In this document: piece after piece, positions 45,350 to 54,072 of the stretch
How positions within the stretch are numbered: the stretch's first letter is position 1
Layout of the letters: each line of letters opens with the position of its first letter
NCBI GenBank assembly: GCA_965242595.1
Contig: OZ251464.1
Location: forward strand, 1,426,001-1,490,000
Length of the DNA stretch: 64,000 bases
Source: SP197 sp965242595
GTDB lineage: Bacteria; Pseudomonadota; Alphaproteobacteria; SP197
Reading direction: 5' to 3'
Program-made: the position numbers and the translations under genes
The notes under the pieces: generated by a model
What the model was told of the DNA's origin: nothing
The model's database searches: none
The model's input: the letters and a program-made list of their open reading frames with translations, nothing else

Positions 45350-46024
45350 TTATGCGGGCTGTCCCAGGGAGCGACGGAGGGTTGCGATCAACTTCTGGCT
45401 GAATTTTTCTGGCTCGTCTGTGGACCAGGGTACGGTCGTGCAATGGTTGGTGTCGAAATGGGTCGAGTCTCTGCCCTCGAATTTGCTGCGCTCGCAGATA
45501 TAGAGCACCGGCTTTCCCAGGCCTTCTGCATATCCCGCTTCCCAATAGGCTCCACGGTTGTCATGAGTCAGGTCGGCGATGACGAAGGCCGAATCCCTGA
45601 TCCGGACGCGCATGATGTTGTCGATAATCCCGATCCGCGAAACGTCACGCATATCGACGAGGTCGTCGTAGCCGATACTCTTTACCGCCGGCTTTACAAC
45701 ATCTCGCACGAAGCGATCAAGAGTGTCATCATTGAACTGCATGGCGATGAAACCATAGTTTCCTGCGAGCTCGCCACGCTTTTCGGATTCATAGCGTTCC
45801 CACCCATCCAAAGTAAGATTGGCACCCAAAACTGTGTTACCTTCAAACGTCTTTAAGATTTGGCCTTTAACAAGCCCACGATCTTGTAAATCTTCAAAAA
45901 GCTGCATTTGGATTTGATTTTCGAAACCAAGTTCGCCTACTAGCTCACCGGATTCAGACACCTTGTCTCCAATCTCCCGAATGAGATTCATGGCCTGGAT
46001 GGCAGGGTTCACGAAGTCGCTCAT
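45350..46024 (-). CDS. Nucleoside 2-deoxyribosyltransferase/TIR-like protein, predicted immune effector
   Basis: 224 residues, ATG with GGGAGGA upstream and only 15 bases after the MmeI-like gene. Residues 1-85 look like a small winged-helix region. From residue 90 the Rossmann-like NDT/TIR-like fold appears: YGFIAMQFND, DSAFVIADLTHDNRGAYWEAGYAEGLGKPVLYI, with D151 and the likely catalytic E162. Relatives cut nucleosides or NAD and several serve as effectors of anti-phage systems. Coupling to a restriction-modification enzyme fits a defence role. The exact reaction is not readable from sequence. Composition is somewhat more AT-rich than neighbours. Confidence 0.7.
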   Translation of the reverse strand: MSDFVNPAIQAMNLIREIGDKVSESGELVGELGFENQIQMQLFEDLQDRGLVKGQILKTFEGNTVLGANLTLDGWERYESEKRGELAGNYGFIAMQFNDDTLDRFVRDVVKPAVKSIGYDDLVDMRDVSRIGIIDNIMRVRIRDSAFVIADLTHDNRGAYWEAGYAEGLGKPVLYICERSKFEGRDSTHFDTNHCTTVPWSTDEPEKFSQKLIATLRRSLGQPA

Positions 46025-46039
46025 GGTGTCCTCCCAGGC

Positions 46040-48880
46040 TTATGGGCTTGTCATTTGTCGGTTGAGCGCCAGCAACGCTTCCAACGCTTCCCCTTCCGCA
46101 ATGTCCGCATCCCAACCGTAGGCGGCGGCTACGGCCTCGTCAAGGGCTGTGTGGGCGTTTTGTAGCCATGGGGGGCGGGTGTTGTATAGGGTGGTGAGGG
46201 TGCGGGTTTTCAGGGCTTGGGCGGCTTCCTGGTTGCGGGGGGTGGGGCGTTTGGGGTAGCCGGGGGCGGGTTCGTCTTGCCATTGCACCCATTCGGGCGG
46301 ATTCAACCAGCGGTTGCGCAGCTCCACCAGGCGGCGGGCGGCCTGGGCGATGGCGGCGGCGTGGGGGTTGCTGGCGTAGTCGGTGGCGGGGATGTCGGGG
46401 GTAAGGCCGGCGGGGAAGGGGAAGGTTTCGAAGGTGGTGGTGGGGGTATAGCGGGGGCGGTCTTCCAGACTGCTGCCCAACCGCAGCGACCATGCTTCGT
46501 GAAAGCGGCTGTGCAGGATGCCGAAGGTGGTGTCGTCGTCGCGGGCGATGACGATCAACTGATGGTCGGGATACACACCCGCTTCGAGCCATACGAACAG
46601 GCGATGCTTAGCAACACGCGGTGTAACGATGTAGCGGTGTAGGCCGGTAAGCGCGCGCCACATGCCTGGCCGCGGCGCTTCGTGGCGCCACCATTCGTCC
46701 CGCAATACCTTGGCGCGGTTTTTCGCTCGCATCGGTTTCACATGCTGAGCGACATGGGCGAACGGCGCTTCGTAGAGTGCTGCTTCATTGGCACTCATGG
46801 AAATGCCGAAGTCGATGACCCATCGGCCCGTCGGGCGCCTTGTCAGATCCATGCCGATGAAGCGTGGCTTGAGCACATCGGCATTGGGGCGCCCGTTGGG
46901 ATTGGCGGGAAGGCGCAACCATTGCCGCGCCAGATCGCCGGGAACGTCGAAGGGGCCGTTCTTGTTGACACCCAGGAAGGCGACAGGGCGATTGGTGGCC
47001 AATCTGGAGGCCTGCGTCAGATCGATGCTTCCCGCCGTCAGATCGGCGTTGACCTGCGCCACAGCCTCGCCGTTCAGGCGCACGGGCAGGCCCGTATCCT
47101 TCGGGCCGAAGCAGACCAGCGACACGCGCACGGCGGCGCCGTCGATCACCCAGGGTTCGTCTGCCCAGGCATCGAAAATCTCACCATGTTCGGCGATATA
47201 GTCCAGCACGGCGCGGTTGCGCCCGCCGCGGATCGAATTGGTGGCGACCAGGCCGGCGCGGGCGAGCTTGCCCTCGGCCACCAGCTTGCCCGCCTTGTGA
47301 AACCAGTAGCAGACCAGGTCGGCAAAGGCGGGAACGGAACCCTTGTAAAGCTTGCGCAAGGCGTCGGTATAGGCGTCGCCCAAAGCCTCTCTCATGGGCG
47401 AATAGCCCAGAAACGGCGGGTTGCCCACCACCACATCGGCTTGCGGCCAGGGCGGCTCGCCGCCGCTTTCCGCGTCCAGGATGGCGTCGCGGCAGACGAT
47501 GGTTTCCAGCGGCTTCAGGATCGGATCGCGCGCTTCCTGGAAACCGTTGCGCCGCATCCACTGAATTTCGCCGATCCACACCGAAACTCGCGCCAGCTCG
47601 GCCGCATAGGCGTTCAGTTCGATGCCCTTGACGCTGGCCGGGCCGATGGTGGGAAAGCGGCGGGGAAGGCCCATGGCTTCGGCCTCCAGCTGCACCCGGT
47701 GTTCCAGGTCTTTCAGCGCGTGAAGCGCCAGATAGAGGAAATTGCCGGAACCGCAGGCGGGATCCAGCACCGTGAAGCCACGCAGCCGTTCCAGAAACGC
47801 CGCCAGCAATTGTTCTGCCCGCCTGCGGTGGCGGGCGCGGGTGGCCGGTCTGGCGCCGGCGGCCTTGTCCAGCAGGGCGGCGATCTCCGCCTTCGCCTCC
47901 TGCCAATGCGTCAGAAACGGACGCATAACCGTCGGCTCCACGATCTTCATGATCTTGTCGCGGTCGGTGTAATGGGCGCCCAGCTGCTGGCGCTTGTCCG
48001 GGTCCAGCCCGCGCTCGAACAGGGTGCCCAGGATGGAGGGGTCGATCTCGGACCAATCCAGCGCCGCCGCCGCCAGGGCGATGTCGAGCTCCGGCTTTTC
48101 CAGGGGCAGGGCGGCATCGTCGTCGAACAGGCCGCCATTGAACCATGCCACCGTTTCGAAGCCGACATCGCCGCCGGCCGCCATGGCCGCGAACAGGCGC
48201 CTTGCCATCTCTGCCGATTCATCGGGGCGGCGCTGCGCCTGCTCCAGCATGCGGGTGAACATGCGCCGGGGCAGCAGGCCGACATCTTCGGCGAACATGC
48301 AGAACACCAGGCGATTGACGAAATGGGCCACAATCTGGGGCGCATGGCCGCGCCGGCGCAGGCTTTGCGCCAGCCTGGCGAAGGTGGCGGCGGCCCGTTC
48401 GGTAAGCGCCTGGCGGGTGATGCCGGGGCGCAGATGCTCCGGCTCGGTCATGGCCCAGGTCAGCTTGTCGCGCGCCGCCGCGTCGGCCAGATCGTCCAGC
48501 TCGATGTCGAAGGCGGCGCTGACGCTGTTGGTCCAGTTGGTGCGGATGCGAATGCGCTCCATGTCGGAGACGATCAGCAGCGGCGGATTTTCCAGGGCCA
48601 GGGCGTATTGGCGCAGCTGGTTGAAGGCGGCGTCCAGATCGGCGTGCTTGCCCTTGTATTCCCAGGCGAAGCAGTGGCGTTTCCAGACATCGGCCCAGCC
48701 CTTGCCGCCGCTGTCCTTGCGGGCGCCGCGCTCGAAACCGTAGCTTTCGCCGCCGGGGTCGGCCTCGGCGGGCGTGGGCTGGCCCAGCAGACGGCAAAGG
48801 TCGATGAAATGCTCCTGGCTGGCAGAGCGTTCCTTGAGCCGGGCCGCCCGCCATTTGGCGATGAAGGCGGCGGGTGTCAT
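46040..48880 (-). CDS. MmeI-like type IIG restriction-modification enzyme
   Basis: 946 residues from ATG 48880, which overlaps the stop of the M48 gene (ATGA). The N-terminal nuclease region has GWADVWKRHCFAWEYKGK, giving a D64...E74-Y-K76 catalytic core. A helical linker precedes the adenine methylase: motif I VLDPACGSGNFLYLAL (about 371-386) and motif IV VVGNPPFLGY near 484-493. GAHYTDRDKIMKIVEPTV is typical of MmeI. The C-terminal third is the target-recognition region (TTTFETFPFP). One polypeptide should both methylate adenine and cut at a distance. The target site cannot be predicted by eye. Confidence 0.88.
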   Translation of the reverse strand: MTPAAFIAKWRAARLKERSASQEHFIDLCRLLGQPTPAEADPGGESYGFERGARKDSGGKGWADVWKRHCFAWEYKGKHADLDAAFNQLRQYALALENPPLLIVSDMERIRIRTNWTNSVSAAFDIELDDLADAAARDKLTWAMTEPEHLRPGITRQALTERAAATFARLAQSLRRRGHAPQIVAHFVNRLVFCMFAEDVGLLPRRMFTRMLEQAQRRPDESAEMARRLFAAMAAGGDVGFETVAWFNGGLFDDDAALPLEKPELDIALAAAALDWSEIDPSILGTLFERGLDPDKRQQLGAHYTDRDKIMKIVEPTVMRPFLTHWQEAKAEIAALLDKAAGARPATRARHRRRAEQLLAAFLERLRGFTVLDPACGSGNFLYLALHALKDLEHRVQLEAEAMGLPRRFPTIGPASVKGIELNAYAAELARVSVWIGEIQWMRRNGFQEARDPILKPLETIVCRDAILDAESGGEPPWPQADVVVGNPPFLGYSPMREALGDAYTDALRKLYKGSVPAFADLVCYWFHKAGKLVAEGKLARAGLVATNSIRGGRNRAVLDYIAEHGEIFDAWADEPWVIDGAAVRVSLVCFGPKDTGLPVRLNGEAVAQVNADLTAGSIDLTQASRLATNRPVAFLGVNKNGPFDVPGDLARQWLRLPANPNGRPNADVLKPRFIGMDLTRRPTGRWVIDFGISMSANEAALYEAPFAHVAQHVKPMRAKNRAKVLRDEWWRHEAPRPGMWRALTGLHRYIVTPRVAKHRLFVWLEAGVYPDHQLIVIARDDDTTFGILHSRFHEAWSLRLGSSLEDRPRYTPTTTFETFPFPAGLTPDIPATDYASNPHAAAIAQAARRLVELRNRWLNPPEWVQWQDEPAPGYPKRPTPRNQEAAQALKTRTLTTLYNTRPPWLQNAHTALDEAVAAAYGWDADIAEGEALEALLALNRQMTSP

Positions 48881-49875
48881 GGCAGCGCCTCCAGGGCTTC
48901 GATGCGGCTTGCGGGCGAGGGATGGGTAGAAAGCCAGCCTGCATCGTCGCAGCCGGGGCCGCAATCGGCCGCCAGCCTGGCCAGGGCCGATGCCAGCGCC
49001 CGGGGCGGCAGACCGGCGGCGTCCAGATAGCGGGCGGCGTCGGCATCGGCCTGGCGCTCGAAGGCGCGGGAATAGCCCAGATGTTGCAGCGATGCGGCCA
49101 TAACCGCCACCTCTTCGATCAACGAGCCGTCATCGGCCACCACCAGAGAGACCAGCAGCAGCAGGCCGCCGATGCGCAGGCTTTGGCGCAGGCCATGGCG
49201 GGCCTGGATATGGGCGAATTCGTGGGCGATCACCGCCACCACCTGGTCATGGTCCAGCAGTTCCACCAGGGCGTCGGTGATCACCACCGGGCCGCCGGGA
49301 AAGGCCAGCGCGTTGGCGCCCAGCCATGAGGAGCGGCGAAACAGGATCGCCGGGCGCGGGATGGCGTTGCGGCGCGCCAGCTCGTCGGCGGCGGCGATAA
49401 TCTGCGCCCGGCGCGGCGCGGCGATGCGGGTGGGCGCCAGCGCCACCCGATCGAAGCTGGCGAAGGCGCGGCGCCCGATCTCGCGCTCCACCGCGGCCGG
49501 CACCAGCGCCGCCACAGCATCGGCTGTCAGCGGCACCGCCAGCCGGATGGCGCCCGCCGCCAAAGCCAGCAGCGCCACCAGCGCCAGGGCCTTGGCCGGC
49601 GACGCACGCTCCAGCCAGGCGATGCAGCGCCACAGGCGGCGGGGCGGGGCAAAGCCCGGCGGCAGCGGCTGAAAGGGGACGAAACGGCGCCCGTCGGCCA
49701 GGGTCAGCGTCTGCGGCAGGTCGGCCAGCGCCTCCTCCCAATGGGCGATGGCCACCTCCTGCTCTGCCCCGCAGCCGCTGGCCGGGGCGATGTGGAAACG
49801 GTCGCCGCGCCGGGCCAGCACGGCATAGCCGCGCGCCGACGAACCGGCCAGATAAAGATGGCCCGCCACCCTCAC
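48877..49875 (-). CDS. M48 family metallopeptidase
   Basis: 332 residues from GTG 49875, which overlaps the stop of the DUF898 gene. An N-terminal cytoplasmic domain and one hydrophobic segment (AKALALVALLALAAGAIRL) precede the protease. The zinc site is HEFAH in VVAVIAHEFAHIQARHG (near 213) with the third ligand in FERQADADA. It resembles HtpX/BepA-type membrane or periplasmic proteases of protein quality control. DUF898 plus M48 is a recurrent gene pair. The stop overlaps the start of the restriction-modification gene. Confidence 0.87.
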   Translation of the reverse strand: MRVAGHLYLAGSSARGYAVLARRGDRFHIAPASGCGAEQEVAIAHWEEALADLPQTLTLADGRRFVPFQPLPPGFAPPRRLWRCIAWLERASPAKALALVALLALAAGAIRLAVPLTADAVAALVPAAVEREIGRRAFASFDRVALAPTRIAAPRRAQIIAAADELARRNAIPRPAILFRRSSWLGANALAFPGGPVVITDALVELLDHDQVVAVIAHEFAHIQARHGLRQSLRIGGLLLLVSLVVADDGSLIEEVAVMAASLQHLGYSRAFERQADADAARYLDAAGLPPRALASALARLAADCGPGCDDAGWLSTHPSPASRIEALEALP

Positions 49876-50948
49876 AGGCCGATCTCGATGCCGCCGATGT
49901 CGCTGGCGGCATCGCCCAGGGCGGTGCCGGGGGGCGCCGCGCTGTCGGTGAAGATGGCCGCCGGGGCCAGCGCGACAACGGCGGTGCACCGCGCCTGATA
50001 GCGCCAGCGGCGAATCTGCGCCCAGGGGTAGAGCTGCAACGCCGTCGCCAGCACCAGGGCGAGGTTGGAGACCAGAATCCAGCCATAGACCAGCGGTTGC
50101 AGCGTGGAACGAAAGCGGGCGGCATCGCCCAGCACCAGGGCGGAGACGACGATGTTGCGCGCCTGGATGCGGAAGAAAAGCATGCCCAGCCAGATCGGAA
50201 ACAGCAGCAGAAAGGCCACGGCCAGGCCCGCGGCGTCGCCGAACCCGGGCACCGACTCCAGCCATCGGAAGGCGGCTTCGAGATCGTCGAAGTCGCGCCA
50301 GAGCGCAAACACGCCGGCCGCCACCACGGCCAGAAAGGGTAGGCCGAACAGAAGGGCAGCCAGAATCGCCACCAGCAACGCTCCCCAATACGGCGCCAGG
50401 CGCGTGGTGGCGGCAAAGCGGGTGCGGCCCAGGGCATAGTGATTGGCGAGATATTCGCGCATGGCCCGCCCGGCCACCGGCGCCAGCACACCCAGAGTCA
50501 GCAGCGCCGCCAGCGGCCACAGCACGGCGACGGCCGCCACACCCCAATAGCGCCCATGCCAGGCAAAACGCACATTGCGCCAGGAGGTCATGCGGGCGTC
50601 GAAGGCCAGGGCGCGGTTCAAAACCCAGGGCCAGGCGGCCACGAAGGCCAGCGCGGCCGCCGCCTGGGCCAGCGGATCGACATAGCCCAGGGCGCCATAG
50701 GCCAGCAGCGCGGCGGCCACCGCCAGGCGGCCCTTCAGGATGGTTCCGCCCCGGGCGTGATAGCCCAGCCGATCGCCCAGAACGAGGCTGTGGCCCAGGA
50801 AATAGCGTTTGCGGCGCACCTTGGCCCAGGCCGAAAAGACGCCCAGGGTAAGGATGCCGAGCACCAGATTGGCAAGCCAGATGCCGTAATACTCGCCCGC
50901 CCGCCCGGTGAAGCGGATGGCCTGGCCGGCCTGTTCCCGCTCGCCCAT
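49872..50948 (-). CDS. DUF898 (YjgN family) membrane protein
   Basis: 358 residues from ATG 50948 (MGEREQAGQAIRFTGRAGEYYGIW). The YjgN signature is visible: FTGRAGEYYGIWLANLVLGILTLGVFSAWAKVRRKRYF near the N-terminus and RYQARCTAVVAL near the end; about six membrane helices. Function unknown. First gene of the four-gene leftward run DUF898, M48, MmeI-like, NDT/TIR-like. Confidence 0.88.
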   Translation of the reverse strand: MGEREQAGQAIRFTGRAGEYYGIWLANLVLGILTLGVFSAWAKVRRKRYFLGHSLVLGDRLGYHARGGTILKGRLAVAAALLAYGALGYVDPLAQAAAALAFVAAWPWVLNRALAFDARMTSWRNVRFAWHGRYWGVAAVAVLWPLAALLTLGVLAPVAGRAMREYLANHYALGRTRFAATTRLAPYWGALLVAILAALLFGLPFLAVVAAGVFALWRDFDDLEAAFRWLESVPGFGDAAGLAVAFLLLFPIWLGMLFFRIQARNIVVSALVLGDAARFRSTLQPLVYGWILVSNLALVLATALQLYPWAQIRRWRYQARCTAVVALAPAAIFTDSAAPPGTALGDAASDIGGIEIGL

Positions 50949-51053
50949 CGCCCCGCCGCCCCAGCCAACGATGGCGGAAACTATAGCCCCTGCCGCCATC
51001 GGGCCAGCGGCGCCGGGCGTTGCGGCGGGCCCGGTGGCGGCCTAGCCTGGGCC

Positions 51054-52235
51054 ATGCGCTTTGTCCGGCCTCGCTTTTCGCGCCGCGCGCTGGCCGCGGG
51101 CCTGGCGGCGCTGGCGCTGTTGGCGGCGGGCTGGGCGCTGTATTGGCACCTCGCCGCCTGGCGCGCCGAAGCCTGGCTGGCGGATTGGGCCGCGCCCGGC
51201 AAGGCCTGGCAGGGCAGCTATCGGGCCGCCGCCGTCTCCGGCTTCCCCTTCTGGCTGCGCGTCGATCTGGAGCGCCCGGCGCTGGCCTGGCGCCACGGGG
51301 CGGGCGAGGCGCTGTGGCGGGGGCCGTGGCTGGCGGCGCGCGCGCGCCCCTGGGCGCCGATGCGCTGGTTTCTGGACCTGCCGCCCCGCCAGCGGCTGGA
51401 TTTCGGCCCGGGCGGCCAGCCGGTCGAGATCGCCCTGGCGCAAGGCCAGGCAGAGCTGGCGCTGGCCGGCGGCGCCCTGCGGATGCTGGCGCTGCGGCTG
51501 GAAGAGGTGGCGCTGGCCTCCTTTGCCGCCCGGCGCCTGGCCTTCGATGCGGTGGCCGCCGGCGATGCCGTCTGGGATATCGCCCTGGTGGCCGAAGAGC
51601 TTCAGGCCGGCATCGCCTTGCCGCCGCTGCCCGCACATGTGCCGCGCCTGGAGGCGGCGCTGCGCTGGCAGGGCGCGCTGGGCGGGCAGGGCGGCCCGGC
51701 CCGGCGCCTGGACGCCTGGCGCGAGGCGGGCGGCATCGTCGATGTGCTGGCGCTGGCCGCCTCCTGGCCGCCGCTGGCCATCGAGGCCGAAGGCACGCTG
51801 GCGCTGGACCGCCAGCTGCGCCCCATCGGCGCCTTGCGCGCCCGGATGACCGGTTATGGCGCGCTGCTGGAGGCGCTGGAGCGTTCCGGCAGGTTGCGGC
51901 CCGGCCTGGCGGTGCTGGCCGGGGCCGTGCTGGATGCCATGGCGGTGCCGGATGGCGACGGCCAGCGCCACCTCAGCGTTGCCGTCGCCATCCAGGACGG
52001 CATGCTGTCGCTGGGGCCGCTGCCGCTGCTGCCGGTGCCGCCGCTGCTGCCGCCGGAAGGGGCGCGCGATCAGGCCTGGCCGGCCTCGATGACGTTGCGG
52101 CGGATGTCGCGGCTGCGGCGGAAAAGCTCCTCCAGCGCCTCGCCTTCGCCCCAGCGGATAGAGCGTTGCAGGCGCGTCAGGTCCTCGCTGAAGCGTTGCA
52201 GCACATCCAGCACCGCCTCGCGGTTGTTCAGGTAG
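51054..52235 (+). CDS. DUF2125 domain protein
   Basis: 393 residues. A membrane or signal anchor (RRALAAGLAALALLAAGWALYW) leads into the DUF2125 region with AWQGSYRAAAVSGFPFWLRVDLERPAL, found in alphaproteobacterial envelope proteins of unknown role. The homologous part seems to end near residue 340 (LLPPEGARDQAW). The remaining residues, rich in serine and arginine, are read from the strand opposite tyrA for 166 bases, which suggests that the original stop was lost or that a base is missing near 52060. Convergent with tyrA. Confidence 0.72.
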   Translation: MRFVRPRFSRRALAAGLAALALLAAGWALYWHLAAWRAEAWLADWAAPGKAWQGSYRAAAVSGFPFWLRVDLERPALAWRHGAGEALWRGPWLAARARPWAPMRWFLDLPPRQRLDFGPGGQPVEIALAQGQAELALAGGALRMLALRLEEVALASFAARRLAFDAVAAGDAVWDIALVAEELQAGIALPPLPAHVPRLEAALRWQGALGGQGGPARRLDAWREAGGIVDVLALAASWPPLAIEAEGTLALDRQLRPIGALRARMTGYGALLEALERSGRLRPGLAVLAGAVLDAMAVPDGDGQRHLSVAVAIQDGMLSLGPLPLLPVPPLLPPEGARDQAWPASMTLRRMSRLRRKSSSSASPSPQRIERCRRVRSSLKRCSTSSTASRLFR

Positions 52236-52969
52236 ATGTCGCGCCACATGATGGGGTCCTGGGCGGCGATGCGGGTGAAATCGCGAAAGCCGGAGGCGGA
52301 ATATTTCACCACCTCGCGTTTGGTGCTGTGCTCCAGGTCGGCCACGGTGGCGACGATGTTGAAGGCGATCAGCGTCGGCAGGTGGGAGGTGATGGCCAGC
52401 ACCCGGTCGTGATGGGCGGCATCGAGGATATCCACCGACGAGCCGACCCGGCGCCACAGCTCCGCCACCCGGTGGACGGCGCCGGAATCGGTGCCGGCGG
52501 GCGGGGTCAGCACGCACCAGCGGCCTTCGAACAGGCTGGCGAAGCCGGCGTCGGGGCCGCTGTCCTCGGTTCCGGCCAGCGGATGGGCGGGCACGAAGTG
52601 GACGCCTGGCGGCAGCTCTGGCGCCACCGCCTGGATCACCGCCTGCTTGACCGAGCCGACATCGGTGACGATCTGGCCCGCCCGCAGCGCCGGGGCGATG
52701 GCCCGGGCGATGGCGCCATTGGTGCCGATGGGGGTGCAGATCGCCACCAGATCGGCGCCGCTGGCGGCCTCGGCGGCATCGCGGGTGGCGAGGTCGGCGA
52801 GCCCCAGCGCGCGCATCCTGGCCAGGGTGGCGTCGCTTTTGGCGCAGGCGGCGATGCTGCGCGCCAGGCCGCGCTGGCGCAGGGCGCGGGCCAGCGACGA
52901 GCCGATCAGCCCGCAGCCGATCAGGGCGACGCTGTCGAACAGCGCCCCGCCGCTGTCGGCTTCGCTCAT
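52070..52969 (-). CDS. tyrA: Prephenate/arogenate dehydrogenase
   Basis: 299 residues. Rossmann motif ALIGCGLIGSSLARAL near residue 16, then CTPIGTN, VTDVGSVKQAV, VPAHPLAGTEDSG and HHDRVLAITSHLPTLIAF, all features of TyrA/TyrC dehydrogenases. It oxidises prephenate or arogenate in tyrosine synthesis with NAD or NADP. Start overlaps the hisC stop by four bases. Third gene of the chorismate mutase-hisC-tyrA run. Confidence 0.94.
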   Translation of the reverse strand: MSEADSGGALFDSVALIGCGLIGSSLARALRQRGLARSIAACAKSDATLARMRALGLADLATRDAAEAASGADLVAICTPIGTNGAIARAIAPALRAGQIVTDVGSVKQAVIQAVAPELPPGVHFVPAHPLAGTEDSGPDAGFASLFEGRWCVLTPPAGTDSGAVHRVAELWRRVGSSVDILDAAHHDRVLAITSHLPTLIAFNIVATVADLEHSTKREVVKYSASGFRDFTRIAAQDPIMWRDIYLNNREAVLDVLQRFSEDLTRLQRSIRWGEGEALEELFRRSRDIRRNVIEAGQA

Positions 52970-54072
52970 GGGCGCCCGGCCAGTGGGCTGGCCATGAAGG
53001 CGGCCAGCGCCCGTTCCACCGCCTCCATCTCCCGATCCAGGCCGATATTGACGCGCAGGCCGTCGGCGATGCCATAGCCATCCAGGCCGCGCACGAAGAT
53101 GCGCCGCTCTGCCAGCCAGTTCAGCGCCGCCCGCGCCTGGCCGGGGCCGCCGGGAAAGCGCAGCAGCACGAAATTGGCCACGCTGTCATGCACCGTCAGC
53201 CCCAGGGCGGAAAGCCCGGTGGCCAGCCGCGCCAGGCCGCGGGCGTTGTGCTGGCGGGCGCGGCGCACATGTTCGCCATCGGCCAGCGCCGCCCGGGCGG
53301 CGGCCTGGGCCGGGGCGTTGACGTTGAAGGGCGGGCGCACCCGGTGCAGGGCATCGACGATGGCGGCGGAGCCGTAGAGCCAGCCTACCCGCAGCCCTGC
53401 CAGCGAGTAGATTTTCGAGAAGGTCCGCGTCATGACGGTATCGTCGCGCTCGCGCGCCAGCGCCAGGCCGTCGCTGTAGTCGTCCCGCGCCACGAACTCG
53501 GCATAGGCGGCATCGACCGCCAGCAGCGCGCCTTCGGGCAGGCCCTGGCGCAGGCGGGCGAGCTCGTCCGTTGTGATGTAGCTGCCGGTGGGGTTGTTGG
53601 GATTGGCGAGGAAGACCAGCTTGGTCCGCTCGCCGGCCGCCGCCAGCATGGCATCGACATCGGTGCGAAAGCGGCGCTCCGGAGCCGCCACCGGGCGGGC
53701 GCCGGCCGCGCGGGCGGCGATGGGATAGATGGCGAAGCCATGGCGGCTGTAGAGCACCTCGTCGCCCGGCCCGGCATAGGCCTGGGCCAGCTTTTCCAGC
53801 AGCTCGTCGGAGCCGTTGCCGCAGACGATGCGGGAGGCATCGAGGCCGTGATGGCGGGCGATGGCCTCGCGAAGCCGGGTGGCGGCCCCGTCCGGATAGC
53901 GCACCGCCTCCGTCACCGCCCGCCTGGCCGCCGCTATGGCATGGGGGCTGGGCCCCAGCGCCGATTCGTTCGACGAAAGCTTGATCGCCGGGCGCTCGTC
54001 GTCGCTGCCGTCTCTGCCGGGGACATAGGGGCGGATGTCGAGGATGCCCGCCCGTGGCGTGGGCGCTGTCAT
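52966..54072 (-). CDS. hisC: Histidinol-phosphate/aromatic aminotransferase
   Basis: 368 residues from ATG 54072, overlapping the stop of the chorismate mutase gene. PLP features: KLSSNESALGPSP, NPNNPTGSYI, TRTFSKIYSLAGLRVGW with the Schiff-base lysine, and GLRVNIG with the substrate arginine. Between chorismate mutase and tyrA it most likely acts on phenylpyruvate or prephenate as well as, or instead of, imidazole-acetol phosphate. Confidence 0.92.
   Translation of the reverse strand: MTAPTPRAGILDIRPYVPGRDGSDDERPAIKLSSNESALGPSPHAIAAARRAVTEAVRYPDGAATRLREAIARHHGLDASRIVCGNGSDELLEKLAQAYAGPGDEVLYSRHGFAIYPIAARAAGARPVAAPERRFRTDVDAMLAAAGERTKLVFLANPNNPTGSYITTDELARLRQGLPEGALLAVDAAYAEFVARDDYSDGLALARERDDTVMTRTFSKIYSLAGLRVGWLYGSAAIVDALHRVRPPFNVNAPAQAAARAALADGEHVRRARQHNARGLARLATGLSALGLTVHDSVANFVLLRFPGGPGQARAALNWLAERRIFVRGLDGYGIADGLRVNIGLDREMEAVERALAAFMASPLAGRP

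Noticed and set aside
46682..49030. 782-codon open frame opposite the MmeI-like gene
   Set aside because: Antisense of a gene with unmistakable methylase motifs; no homology visible.
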